64,000 nt of DNA from Enterobacterales bacterium (GTDB lineage Bacteria; Pseudomonadota; Gammaproteobacteria; Enterobacterales; Kangiellaceae), in the NCBI GenBank assembly GCA_030949565.1, contig JAUZSK010000005.1, forward strand, positions 1-64,000, written 5' to 3'. Made by a program: the position numbers and the translations under genes. Under the pieces are notes generated by a model. That model made no database searches. It worked only from the letters and a program-made list of their open reading frames with translations, and was not told where the DNA came from. Below, in pieces: positions 37,633 to 46,586 of the stretch. Numbering within the stretch: the stretch's first letter is position 1; each line of letters starts with the position of its first letter.

Positions 37633-39214
37633 ATGTCAGTCAATGCAGCTACAGCGAATACGAATGAACTTTTTGGCCATCCCAAAGGGTTATATATTTG
37701 TTTTTTCACTGAAATGTGGGAAAGATTCTCCTTTTATGGCATGAAAGCCTTATTGTTTCTCTATCTGATTAAATACCATCTTTTTACTGATGAAAACGGA
37801 TACAACCTACTCGGTGCTTATGGCGCTTTAGTTACGCCTTGCCAGTTTTAGGCGGTTTACTAGCAGATCGCTATTTAGGTATGAGAAAAGCAGTTATTTT
37901 TGGTGCTAGTTTGCTAGTTCTTGGTCATTTAGGTATGGCTTACGAGGGTGTGCAAGCGACCAAAATCAACGGTAATCTTGTGCAAGATACTCATGCCCTT
38001 AATATTTTTTACCTCTCATTGTCCCTTATTATCGTTGGTGTCGGTTTCTTAAAACCCAATATATCGACCATTGTTGGCAAGCTTTATGCCGAAAATGATC
38101 CTCGACGAGATTCAGGATTTACCATTTTTTATGCCGGAATTAATTTGGGAGCCACCATCGCACCGTTAATCTGTGCATACTTAGGCGAAACCTATGGTTG
38201 GAAATATGGTTTTGGACTGGCCGGTATTGGTATGATCGCTGGTTTAGTGCTTTTTATTTATGGACAAAAATACCTTAATGGGCATGCCGAATCCAATTAC
38301 CCTGAAAAGTTGGTTCAAAAACACGCCGGTTTATCCTTGGAAAGTTGGATTTACCTTGGTGGTCTACTTGCGGTTGGTGTTATTTGGATTTTGGTTCAAA
38401 CCCATTCTTTGATGGTCAATCTTGGCGATTATTTGCCATCTGCCACACCGGTTACTTTATTTTTACATACTATCAGCATCATTTTGTTAATTGGCATGAG
38501 CTGGTATGTTATCAAATTCTGTAACAAGGTGGAAAGAGAGCAAATGCTTTCATTGGTGATTATCATTGTTGCTGGACTATTATTTTTTGCCCTTTACGAA
38601 CAAACTTATGGGTCTTGGGTCGCTTTTTCTGATCGAGTCATGGATCGCAAGCTAATGGGTGCTGAATGGAGTGCTGGACAACTCACCGCTTTCGGTGCAT
38701 TTTTTATTATTTTGTTAACGCCCTTTTTCGCTTGGCTTTGGCCAGAACTAGATAGACGAAATAAGAACCCAAGTACTGCAATCAAAATGGCGATAGGTCT
38801 GTTTTTTTGCGGGATTATCCTTTTTGGTGCTATCACAAGGTATACATTCAACAGCGGAAAATGCCTTAGTCAGCGTTTGGGTTTTGATATTAGCTTATTT
38901 TGTTTTAGAAATTGGTGAAATGTTTTTATCTCCCATTAGTCTATCAGCGGTCACTCAACTTTCGGTAAAAAAAAGTGGTTAGCATTATGATGGGTGCTTG
39001 GTTTTTGGGAACATCCTATTCAGAAATACTGGCAGCAGAGTTAAGTAAACTATCAGCCATTGAAACAGATGCTGGAAAAGTTACAGATATCGCATCGGCA
39101 CTGGTTACCTATGATAACTTATTTATATTTTCTGCAAAAATAGGTTTTGCAACTGCCTTTTTCTTTCTAATAATCAGCCCTCTACTGAAAAAGTTAATGC
39201 ATGGCGTAAAGTAA
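37633..39214 (+). pseudogene. POT-family di/tripeptide transporter, frameshifted
   Basis: A proton-coupled peptide importer of about 526 residues spread over several frames. It starts [28 protein letters not shown] with the E-x-x-E-R motif of POT carriers. After a missing T near 37835 it continues [55 protein letters not shown]. After an extra base near 38840 it reads STAENALVSVWVLILAYFVL-EIGEMFLSPISLSAV. After one extra A in an eight-A run (38971-38978) it ends VVSIMMGAWFLGTSYSEILA. All 12-14 TM segments are otherwise recognisable. Three indels could be decay, but the homopolymer sites suggest sequencing error. Confidence 0.85.
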
Positions 39215-39243
39215 AAAAATCATCTATTCAGAGAGCATTCTAC

Positions 39244-39286
39244 CGACTAGCCGTATTTATATAGGGCTAGTCGTTTATTTTTTTAC
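39244..39286 (+). terminator. Terminator after the peptide transporter
   Basis: Perfect 9 bp stem CGACTAGCC/GGCTAGTCG followed by TTTATTTTTTT, 30 bp past the POT stop. The right arm contains the TAG stop codon of the convergent APC permease gene. Confidence 0.85.
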
Positions 39287-40576
39287 CTAAGAAAATAGAG
39301 ACAAAATAGAAAATCCCGCCTAAAACGACTAGCAGTAAACTCATTCCCGCCTCAAAAGGTTTTTCTTTCACAATATAAATTAATGTCCATCCAATTAAAA
39401 CCAGGAATAAAATTGGCGGCAAAGGATAGAGCCAAGTCTTGTAGGGCCTCGCTAAATTGGGCTGTTTGTAGCGTAAAACAAAAATACCAAGTACCGCGAA
39501 AAAATTATTAAGTGCAAGCGCAAAGCCAGAGAAAACTAATATAGTCTCGAAACTCGATGTTAATACAAAAATTAATGCAATGCTTGATTGAAAGTAGATG
39601 GCTCTAGTGGGAATACCTGAACCATTGACCACTGCTAGTTTTTTAAATAACGTGAAATCTTCGCCAATAACTTGCAATACTCTAGGCCCAGCTATGGTCA
39701 TGGCACTGACTGTAGAAACCAACAACATAGCCATCACGACCCCAGTTAAATTAGCGCCAACTTCACCAAAAATAGATTGGGCTGCGATATAGCCAATCTC
39801 AACTTTACCCTTCATTGCTTCAATAGGCGTTGCATATAAGAAAACGAAATTAAGTGCCACATAGGTAACCATGACAAGAAGAGTGCCTGTTAATAATATT
39901 TTGGGTAGATTTTGTTGTGGGTTTTCTATTTCATTGGTTAAATAGGTGGCCGCGTTCCAGCCATTATAAGCATAACTAACATAAATTAGTGCCACTGCAA
40001 ATGCCCCGCTAAAGATCTGTTCCCAATCTTGCGTTTGGGGAATAAAATGAATTGGTTGTGGCTGCTCCACTAGCAACATGGTAGCGATGCAAAATAATCC
40101 AATGACTAATAACTTAAGTAGGGTAAATAACCACTGTAAGCGTCCACTTCTTTGATGAGTAGTACCATGAATCAATGACAAAGCAATGATTAATACCACT
40201 GCTAGCCCTGTTTTAGATAGAAATGGAAAAATAGAGGTTAAATAGGCGCCAAAAGTGATCGCAGCCAGTGCAACTGGTGCTGCAAAACCAATGGTTGAAG
40301 AAATCCAGCCAGAAATAAAACCAGCGATGGGGTGATAACTGTGGGTAAGGAAATTATATTCTCCCCCGCTCCTCGGTAACGCTGCACCCAGTTCAGCGTA
40401 GGTCAAGGCACCACAAAGTGCTGTAATACCACCCACCACCCAAAGCATTAATAAAGCAAAACCAGATTGAATATTAAGCAGCTGAAAGCTAAGCTAGTAA
40501 AGACGCCGGTTCCGATCATGTTAGCCACAACAACCGCTATGGCAGTGGTTGATTTAAACTTTGTATCTATTGTCAT
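39267..40576 (-). pseudogene. APC-family amino acid permease, single frameshift
   Basis: About 436 residues with 12 TM segments. The N-terminal frame from ATG 40576 reads MTIDTKFKSTTAIAVVVANM-IGTGVFTSLAF, the N-terminus and glycine-rich TM1 of APC carriers. One missing T near 40497 shifts it; restored, it runs into LLMLWVVGGITALCGALTYA-ELGAALPRSGGEYNFLT (TM2 and the E-L-G-x-x-x-P-x-S-G-G-E-Y signature of the LAT/serine-threonine exchanger type). NGWNAATYLTNEIENPQQNL follows. Probably imports or exchanges neutral amino acids; exact substrate unknown. It converges with the POT gene. Confidence 0.85.
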
Positions 40577-40725
40577 TTTTAGTTCTTTATTCTGAGATAT
40601 TAGAACAACAGCCATTGCAAGAGGCTAGCCTTTTCTGTTATTAAGGGTAACATTATTAAACAGGTTTAACCCCTAGATTTATTTTATTCTTTTTAAGCCG
40701 CAAATTTTAACATTAGGAGTCTCCC

Positions 40726-41925
40726 ATGTTATCACCTAACACCCTCAGTAAAGGGAAAAAATTTACTTTAGTAGTCCTCGGAATTCTCATCCTTGGCTTT
40801 TTATCAGCTCGATTTTTTTTGCCAACCTTGTTGGATAAGAAATTTAATTCGGTTCTAAATGATGCGCCTTATATGGTTACTGAACAGGGTGCAAAACTAT
40901 ACGATTCGCTCGATTTTATAGCTGATCTTCATAGCGATGTTTTACTCTGGAGCCGAGATATCAATAAAGAGCACGACTTTGGGCATGAAGATATTCCTCG
41001 TATGCTTAAAGCTAAAGTCTCTCTACAAGCATTTACCATGGTCAATAAAGTTCCCTACGGGCTTAATTTTGATAAAAATACCGCAGATAGCGATCAATTA
41101 ACCATTCCTTTTATTTTGCAAGGTCGACCGATTAAGAGTTGGTTTGATTTAACCGAACGAGTGGTGGTTCAAAGTGCGGAGCTAGAACAATTCGCTCGGC
41201 TTTCAAATGGTAAGCTTCGAGTCATCAAATTTAAACAAGATTTCGAGCAATATCTAGTCGATCGCAAGAACAATAAAAACATTACCGCTGGATTTTTAGG
41301 CATTGAAGGCGCTCAAGCACTAAAAGGCGATATGAAAAACCTCGATATTGTTTATGCTGCGGGTGTCAGAATGATCGGACTCACTCATTTTTATGACAAC
41401 GCCGTAGGAGGATCTGCCCACGGTGTTAACAAAGGCGGTATCACTGAATTTGGTAAAAAGTTAGTGCTAGAAATGGAAAAACGAAAAATATTTGTTGATC
41501 TTTCGCATGCCTCTGAACAACTGGTGGATGATGTGTTATCCTTTGCCAAACGTCCTATACTTATATCCCACACCGGTGTCAAGGCAACCTGTGACAATAT
41601 TAGAAACCTATCCGACAAACACCTTAAACAAATCGCAGCCACTGGTGGATTGGTAGGAATCGCCATGTTTAAACAAGCTATTTGTGGTACCAAGCCAATG
41701 GATATCGCTAAAGCGATTAAATATACCGTCGATTTAATCGGTGCCAATCATGTGGCATTAGGCTCTGATTTTGACGGGGCTATTGCCAGCGTGTTTGATG
41801 TCACTGGCCTACCACAGATTGTTGATGCCCTGCTTAAGCTTTCAGTCAGTGAACAAGATATTGCTCTAATTATGGGGGAGAATGTTAAACGAGTTCTACT
41901 AGAAAGTCTTCCTGATAAAGAGTAA
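40726..41925 (+). CDS. M19 membrane dipeptidase
   Basis: A zinc dipeptidase of the renal-dipeptidase family, 399 residues, with an N-terminal signal anchor (FTLVVLGILILGFLSARFF). The binuclear zinc ligands are in DLHSDVLLW (HxD), the bridging Glu in GFLGIEGAQAL, then the His of VDLSHAS and of ILISHTGVKATCDNIRN, with LGSDFDGAIASVFDV near the end. Probably cleaves dipeptides in the periplasm. A strong bidirectional terminator separates it from the TonB receptor. It sits among peptide and amino-acid transporters, which suggests a role in peptide use. Confidence 0.9.
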   Translation: MLSPNTLSKGKKFTLVVLGILILGFLSARFFLPTLLDKKFNSVLNDAPYMVTEQGAKLYDSLDFIADLHSDVLLWSRDINKEHDFGHEDIPRMLKAKVSLQAFTMVNKVPYGLNFDKNTADSDQLTIPFILQGRPIKSWFDLTERVVVQSAELEQFARLSNGKLRVIKFKQDFEQYLVDRKNNKNITAGFLGIEGAQALKGDMKNLDIVYAAGVRMIGLTHFYDNAVGGSAHGVNKGGITEFGKKLVLEMEKRKIFVDLSHASEQLVDDVLSFAKRPILISHTGVKATCDNIRNLSDKHLKQIAATGGLVGIAMFKQAICGTKPMDIAKAIKYTVDLIGANHVALGSDFDGAIASVFDVTGLPQIVDALLKLSVSEQDIALIMGENVKRVLLESLPDKE

Positions 41926-41953
41926 TAGTAGAAATGCCTGATAAGCAGGTAAT

Positions 41954-41984
41954 AAAAAAGGGAAACGTAAGTTTCCCTTTTTTT
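41954..41984. terminator. Bidirectional terminator
   Basis: Hairpin GGGAAAC (41960-41966), loop GTAA, GTTTCCC (41971-41977), flanked by AAAAAA and TTTTTTT so that it works on both strands. It lies between the convergent dipeptidase and TonB-receptor genes. Confidence 0.92.
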
Positions 41985-42002
41985 GTTTCTTCTAATCAAA
42001 AA

Positions 42003-44468
42003 TTAGAAGTTATACGAGAACTCTACACCATAGGTTCTTGGCTGACGTGGCGTGTTAACCAAAGTACCAAAGAATTCACGGAAACTATCTACAGGCGTTG
42101 TTTCGTCAGTGAGGTTGCGACCCCAAAGATAAACTTCCCAGTAGCCTTCTTGGTCAATTAAACCAATTCGACCATTCATAGTAGTTGTCGCTTCAATATG
42201 ACCAAAAGGGATGGTCGAAGGAGGCGCACCGGCAGCTGCCGAATGAGGTAGATCCAATACGAAAGTCAAAGGATGCGTACCAGGTGCGACACGCGAAGTC
42301 TCATTTTGAATGGTTGTAAAAGAATCACCTAAATGAGTGATATCCAGACGTAACAACAAATCAGTACCCATAGAATCAAAGTTAGAGTAGTACTGGATTC
42401 CAAGCGATGAGTTAATGTCAGCTGCACCAGGTAGTTTATTGCCTGCGGCATTCACCGGGATAGTTGCAAGTGGGTTCGTTGGATCAGGTGCTGATGTTCC
42501 ACCTGGGAAGTTAGCAAAGGTTGCATCCAAGGTACCAAGAGAACCATTAATGGTTAGAGAATCATTCACCTTGAAAATGGCCTCTAATTCCAGACCACTA
42601 GTATCAACTTTAGCCGCATTGGTAATTCGGATAGAAGTTAACTGAGTGCCCGTTACAGGGTCAAAACCTAAATCAAAGAATTGATTGACTTGATAGTCAT
42701 CATACTGAGCGTCAAAATAAGCCATATTTAATGAAAGACGTTCGTCAAGTAACGAAGTTTTTAAACCAAGTTCCCAACTAGTTACAGTTTCTTTACTAAA
42801 CTCGATTCCCTGCTGTAAATCAATCGGTGTAATATAATCGAGATTAAAACCACCCGATTTAAAGCCAGTCGAATATTTAACATAAGTATTGGTGTAGTCA
42901 GAAACTGCGTAGTTTAAACTAATTGCTGGTGATAAGTTTGAATCAGAGCGAGAATCAACTAAAGGTGCAATGTTTGCTACAGGAACGCCACCAACAAAAC
43001 ATGAACCGTTTGCAGTACCTGTACAACCGATGCCAAAGGCGCCTGATGTGCGTCCGTCAAGTTCCCAGCTCACATCTTTAGTTTCATTAGATTGTCTAAG
43101 ACCAAAGCCTAATTTCCAGTCATCATTGATTTGATAGCTACCACTAATATAAAAAGCGGTGCTTTTAGTATCGACGGTACCTGAATTAGCAGTAATACCC
43201 GTGGCGCCAAAAAATAATGCCGCATTGCCGCTAATCGCATCACGCTGGGTGGTGGCCGACTGGTCATAATAATAAACGCCTAACACATATTTAAAATCAG
43301 CATCATCTGGCGATATCAATTGAAATTCTTGGGTAAATTGAGAATACTCATCACGATAATCTAACCATAGGTAATCAAGCGGCGTATAATCCGTATCGTT
43401 ACCATATTGGATTTTGGTATCTCGGCTAGCGGTAATTGAGCGCAATGCAAAGTCATTTCCAAAATCATAATCGACGTTTACATTAACACCCGAAATATCA
43501 CGGCTCTCATTGCCTTGGAAACTCCAGTTAACTTCATTATTAGCAACGTCCGCAAAGTGGTATGGAACATCACCAAAAGTTCCAGTTAAAGGCACACCTA
43601 GCACAGGCATTCTTGAAGACTTTAATCCATCAAAGGCTATATTAATATCCGTGTTGTCATTTGGTTGAAATCTAATCTGAGCTCGGTATGATTGAGTATC
43701 CTGATTATTCAGTTTATCAGTCGTATTGGGCGGTGTTGATGTCTCGATAGGAAAAGGTAACGGAATACCAAAAACCGGTACGCCACCTACGACTGTATTA
43801 ATTGTGGTTGGCAACGTGCCTTCTTGATAAACGTTTTTAATATAGCCATCTCGAGTACGGCTTGACGCAGCTATTTTAGCAGAAATGGTGTCAGAAATTG
43901 GAATATCCACATTTAGCTTGGCTTCAAGCGCATTAAAGTTACCCACATTGATAGTTGCTTGGCCTTCAAATTCACCACTTGGTTTTTTTGAAATAAGACT
44001 AACGGCTCCAGCAACTGTGTTTTTACCAAACAAAGTTCCCTGCGGACCACGTAACACTTCAACTCGTTCTAAATCAACTAAATCTTGGTTGACGGAAGGA
44101 CCTTGTCCTAGATATACGCCATCAAGGTAAACACCAACACGAGAATCAAAACCAATGTTTCGGCTTGCCGCTCCAACTCCACGAATAAGGATCCGAGAGT
44201 TAAAATCAGTGCCTTGGGTGACAACCATGTTAGGGATAAAATCACCTAGTTCACGTAGTTCTTGAATACCGGTTTGATCAATGGCTTCTTGAGGAAATAC
44301 TGAGATAGCGATTGGAACTTCGGTGACTCGCTCACTACGTTTTTGAGCGGTTACAATGACAACGTTCGATTGCTCTTCATCATCTTGTGCTTCTTCTGCT
44401 GAAAGGTTAGTTCCATATAAAGCCATGGTAACGGCTAGGGAAACTAAAAGTTTATTTTGTGTTTTCAC
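42003..44468 (-). CDS. TonB-dependent outer-membrane receptor
   Basis: An 821-residue beta-barrel receptor. A GTG start (44468) with AGGAGAAGG upstream is followed by a signal peptide (LLVSLAVTMALYGTNLSAEE), a TonB box (VVIVTAQKR) and the plug (IAISVFPQEAIDQTGIQELR; ILIRGVGAAS; VEVLRGPQGTLFGKNTVAGA). A 22-strand barrel follows, ending RTYGVEFSYNF with the terminal aromatic. Imports large or scarce ligands with TonB energy. The ligand is unknown: no siderophore or B12 genes are nearby. The neighbouring dipeptidase, peptide transporter and S9 peptidase make an organic nutrient plausible. It resembles the Sphingomonad/Shewanella-type family with 'TAQKR' boxes. Confidence 0.92.
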   Translation of the reverse strand: MKTQNKLLVSLAVTMALYGTNLSAEEAQDDEEQSNVVIVTAQKRSERVTEVPIAISVFPQEAIDQTGIQELRELGDFIPNMVVTQGTDFNSRILIRGVGAASRNIGFDSRVGVYLDGVYLGQGPSVNQDLVDLERVEVLRGPQGTLFGKNTVAGAVSLISKKPSGEFEGQATINVGNFNALEAKLNVDIPISDTISAKIAASSRTRDGYIKNVYQEGTLPTTINTVVGGVPVFGIPLPFPIETSTPPNTTDKLNNQDTQSYRAQIRFQPNDNTDINIAFDGLKSSRMPVLGVPLTGTFGDVPYHFADVANNEVNWSFQGNESRDISGVNVNVDYDFGNDFALRSITASRDTKIQYGNDTDYTPLDYLWLDYRDEYSQFTQEFQLISPDDADFKYVLGVYYYDQSATTQRDAISGNAALFFGATGITANSGTVDTKSTAFYISGSYQINDDWKLGFGLRQSNETKDVSWELDGRTSGAFGIGCTGTANGSCFVGGVPVANIAPLVDSRSDSNLSPAISLNYAVSDYTNTYVKYSTGFKSGGFNLDYITPIDLQQGIEFSKETVTSWELGLKTSLLDERLSLNMAYFDAQYDDYQVNQFFDLGFDPVTGTQLTSIRITNAAKVDTSGLELEAIFKVNDSLTINGSLGTLDATFANFPGGTSAPDPTNPLATIPVNAAGNKLPGAADINSSLGIQYYSNFDSMGTDLLLRLDITHLGDSFTTIQNETSRVAPGTHPLTFVLDLPHSAAAGAPPSTIPFGHIEATTTMNGRIGLIDQEGYWEVYLWGRNLTDETTPVDSFREFFGTLVNTPRQPRTYGVEFSYNF

Positions 44469-44901
44469 GATTCCTTCTCCTACGATTTAGGTTTACTACT
44501 TATAATTAATATATTTTTTCGGAAATCTATCAACTCAAATTTGAGATAATGCTCGTGTCGAAGCTGAGCCCCTTTCCTATTTATTGATCCAATATTTTAA
44601 TTGTTATTGGTGGTTAGCCTTTGTTATGGTTTATATAAGCTACTCCGACCTGTTACAATCACTCGTCTATACTATCAGATACCTTCCCCAAATTACAAAT
44701 CCGCTATCTTATTGTTTTTAAAGGACATTCATACAATTAGCCTATTTTCACTAGGTTAATTTGACCGAAATCGTCATTTATAGGGTAAAAATAGGAGGTA
44801 AAGGGGTGAAATTGAATCATTTCTTCACTCTTTAGCCAACTTCTGCTAACTTGAAGCTCCTAATGACAAAAGGATAAAGCGGTTTAAAAAACTCTAATTT
44901 C
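44469..44901. other. Intergenic region upstream of the TonB receptor
   Basis: 433 bp between divergent genes. A 12 bp perfect palindrome CTCAAATTTGAG lies at 44534-44545, upstream of the receptor start, and could be a regulator site. No RNA gene or clear promoter is recognised. Confidence 0.45.
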
Positions 44902-45633
44902 ATGAGAATATCTAAAATATCTATTTCAGCTTACCTAGGTACCCTAACATTGGGTATATTTATCGGCTATTGGGGATTTGCTGCGCAACGATCAACCGAC
45001 AAAGAGGGGCAAGAAAACGTTGCATCGCTAAATCGCGAGGCATCTTTAGCACAAAATGATAACGTGCAATCTACAGCAACCCAACAACAAACACGCATCC
45101 ATCAGTTATTAAAAAAAATAAAGCGGCTTGAAAATAAACTTGAAGATCTAACCCATCGAGTATCATCCACCACAGCAGTACAAGAACCACCGAAACAACA
45201 GAATAGCAAAATGTTGGCTGTAAAATCTGACAAAAACCTGACAAAAATGAATATCGAAGATTTTAATAACATGATGCAAGAATCTATCGTATCAAGGTCT
45301 CGTTCGATCATTTTACAATTTGATGATAAACGGATAGCTGAGTTAAAAGAAGATTTTGATAAATTACAATTTTCGGATGAATGGTCTATCAATTATCAGG
45401 ATAAAATGAGCCAATTTATTACAGAAAACGATAGTTCTGGCGACCTCTTTATTAATACTATCAACTGCCGAACTTCGATTTGTCGACTTGAAGTCAACAC
45501 CAGTAATTTACAATTTTGGGAAGCACTCTATCTCAATATGAGCCAACAGTCTTGGTTTCAGAGCATCACCATCCAAGAAAATACAGACTATCCAGACACA
45601 ATTATTTATTACCTAATAAAACAAGAGAATTAA
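44902..45633 (+). CDS. Hypothetical membrane-anchored coiled-coil protein
   Basis: I do not recognise a named family. The 243-residue product has one N-terminal TM (ISAYLGTLTLGIFIGYWGFA), then a polar linker and a coiled coil (IHQLLKKIKRLENKLEDLTH, about residues 68-88). The C-terminal domain contains INCRTSICRLEVNT with two Cys, a motif I associate with small gammaproteobacterial periplasmic domains, probably disulphide-linked. Topology would place most of it in the periplasm. The M50 protease gene begins 9 bp after its stop, so the two are very likely co-transcribed and may act together. Confidence 0.6.
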   Translation: MRISKISISAYLGTLTLGIFIGYWGFAAQRSTDKEGQENVASLNREASLAQNDNVQSTATQQQTRIHQLLKKIKRLENKLEDLTHRVSSTTAVQEPPKQQNSKMLAVKSDKNLTKMNIEDFNNMMQESIVSRSRSIILQFDDKRIAELKEDFDKLQFSDEWSINYQDKMSQFITENDSSGDLFINTINCRTSICRLEVNTSNLQFWEALYLNMSQQSWFQSITIQENTDYPDTIIYYLIKQEN

Positions 45634-45642
45634 ATACTAACT

Positions 45643-46284
45643 ATGATTCAATATTTACTCAATGGGCAATACCAGATATTCATATTACTTTTAATTGCCA
45701 TCATCATTTCACTTTCCTTTCATGAGTTCGGTCACGCCTGGACAGCTAAAAAATTTGGCGATAACACCGCAGAAAGAATGGGAAGACTTACTTTAAATCC
45801 CATCGCTCATATTGATCCTATGGGATTAATGATGGTGGTTTTCATCGGTTTTGGGTTTGCTAAACCAGTACCGACCGATCCAAGAAATTTTAATTCCTAC
45901 TATGCCTCAGCTTGGATATCTGCAGCGGGTCCTCTAATGAATTTATTGCTAGCCTTTATTAGTGTTAACCTATTAGCCGCCTCTTATAGTTTGGATATTG
46001 CTTACCTTCAACAACCTGGTCCGAATCTATTTTTACAGGCAATGGCTTTTTTCAATATGCTGTTGATGCTATTTAACTTATTGCCTATCGGTCCACTTGA
46101 TGGACACTATATTCTGCCCTACTTTCTTTCAAAGCGTAACGCTTATTACTATACGCGCTGGAACGCGCAATATGGCAGCTGGTTTTTAATGGGATTTGTC
46201 GTCCTAAGTTTTATGGGGGTACCGGTATTTTCATTTTTGGCCAATCTGGGCGTCACCATGGCAGGCTATTTAGTGATCCTATAA
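45643..46284 (+). CDS. Site-2 protease family membrane metalloprotease (M50)
   Basis: A 213-residue polytopic zinc metalloprotease. The zinc motif is in TM1 (LSFHEFGHAWTAKKFGDN; HExxH) and the third ligand in LLPIGPLDGHYI (the NPxPxxDG-like motif). About five TM segments, no PDZ domain, so it is of the short FPN/YwhC type rather than RseP. Such proteases cut TM segments of substrates. It is 9 bp after a membrane coiled-coil gene, a possible substrate or partner (inference). Confidence 0.85.
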   Translation: MIQYLLNGQYQIFILLLIAIIISLSFHEFGHAWTAKKFGDNTAERMGRLTLNPIAHIDPMGLMMVVFIGFGFAKPVPTDPRNFNSYYASAWISAAGPLMNLLLAFISVNLLAASYSLDIAYLQQPGPNLFLQAMAFFNMLLMLFNLLPIGPLDGHYILPYFLSKRNAYYYTRWNAQYGSWFLMGFVVLSFMGVPVFSFLANLGVTMAGYLVIL

Positions 46285-46325
46285 ATTGACTCTAGTTCGA
46301 AGCTAGTTATTTTACACAATCAAAA

Positions 46326-46586
46326 TTAACCACTTAAATTCTCGATATACTCAAAGCGTGGTTTTGTATCGCCATCAACTTCAATCTGTTCGAAAAACAT
46401 TTGGAAGGGTCGCACCCAGAGTTTTTTATCGCCGTAATCAGGCCGATAAAGTACCAGCCACTCTTCAGTTTCACTATGCCGAACTAAATCAATGACCTGA
46501 TAGAGGTTACCCTTATAATGTCGATAACAACCAGCTTTGAACGCCGCTAGCGGCGTGCAATCTGCTGAAGGATTATTGGCTACCAT
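46326..46586 (-). CDS. DUF1653 protein
   Basis: An 86-residue protein with the DUF1653 core: [51 protein letters not shown]. The family is a small beta-rich domain of unknown function, common in gammaproteobacteria. Its first 7 bp overlap the end of the S9 peptidase gene, so it is read from the same transcript. The N-terminal [15 protein letters not shown] is not typical, and the true start could be slightly internal. Confidence 0.8.
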   Translation of the reverse strand: MVANNPSADCTPLAAFKAGCYRHYKGNLYQVIDLVRHSETEEWLVLYRPDYGDKKLWVRPFQMFFEQIEVDGDTKPRFEYIENLSG

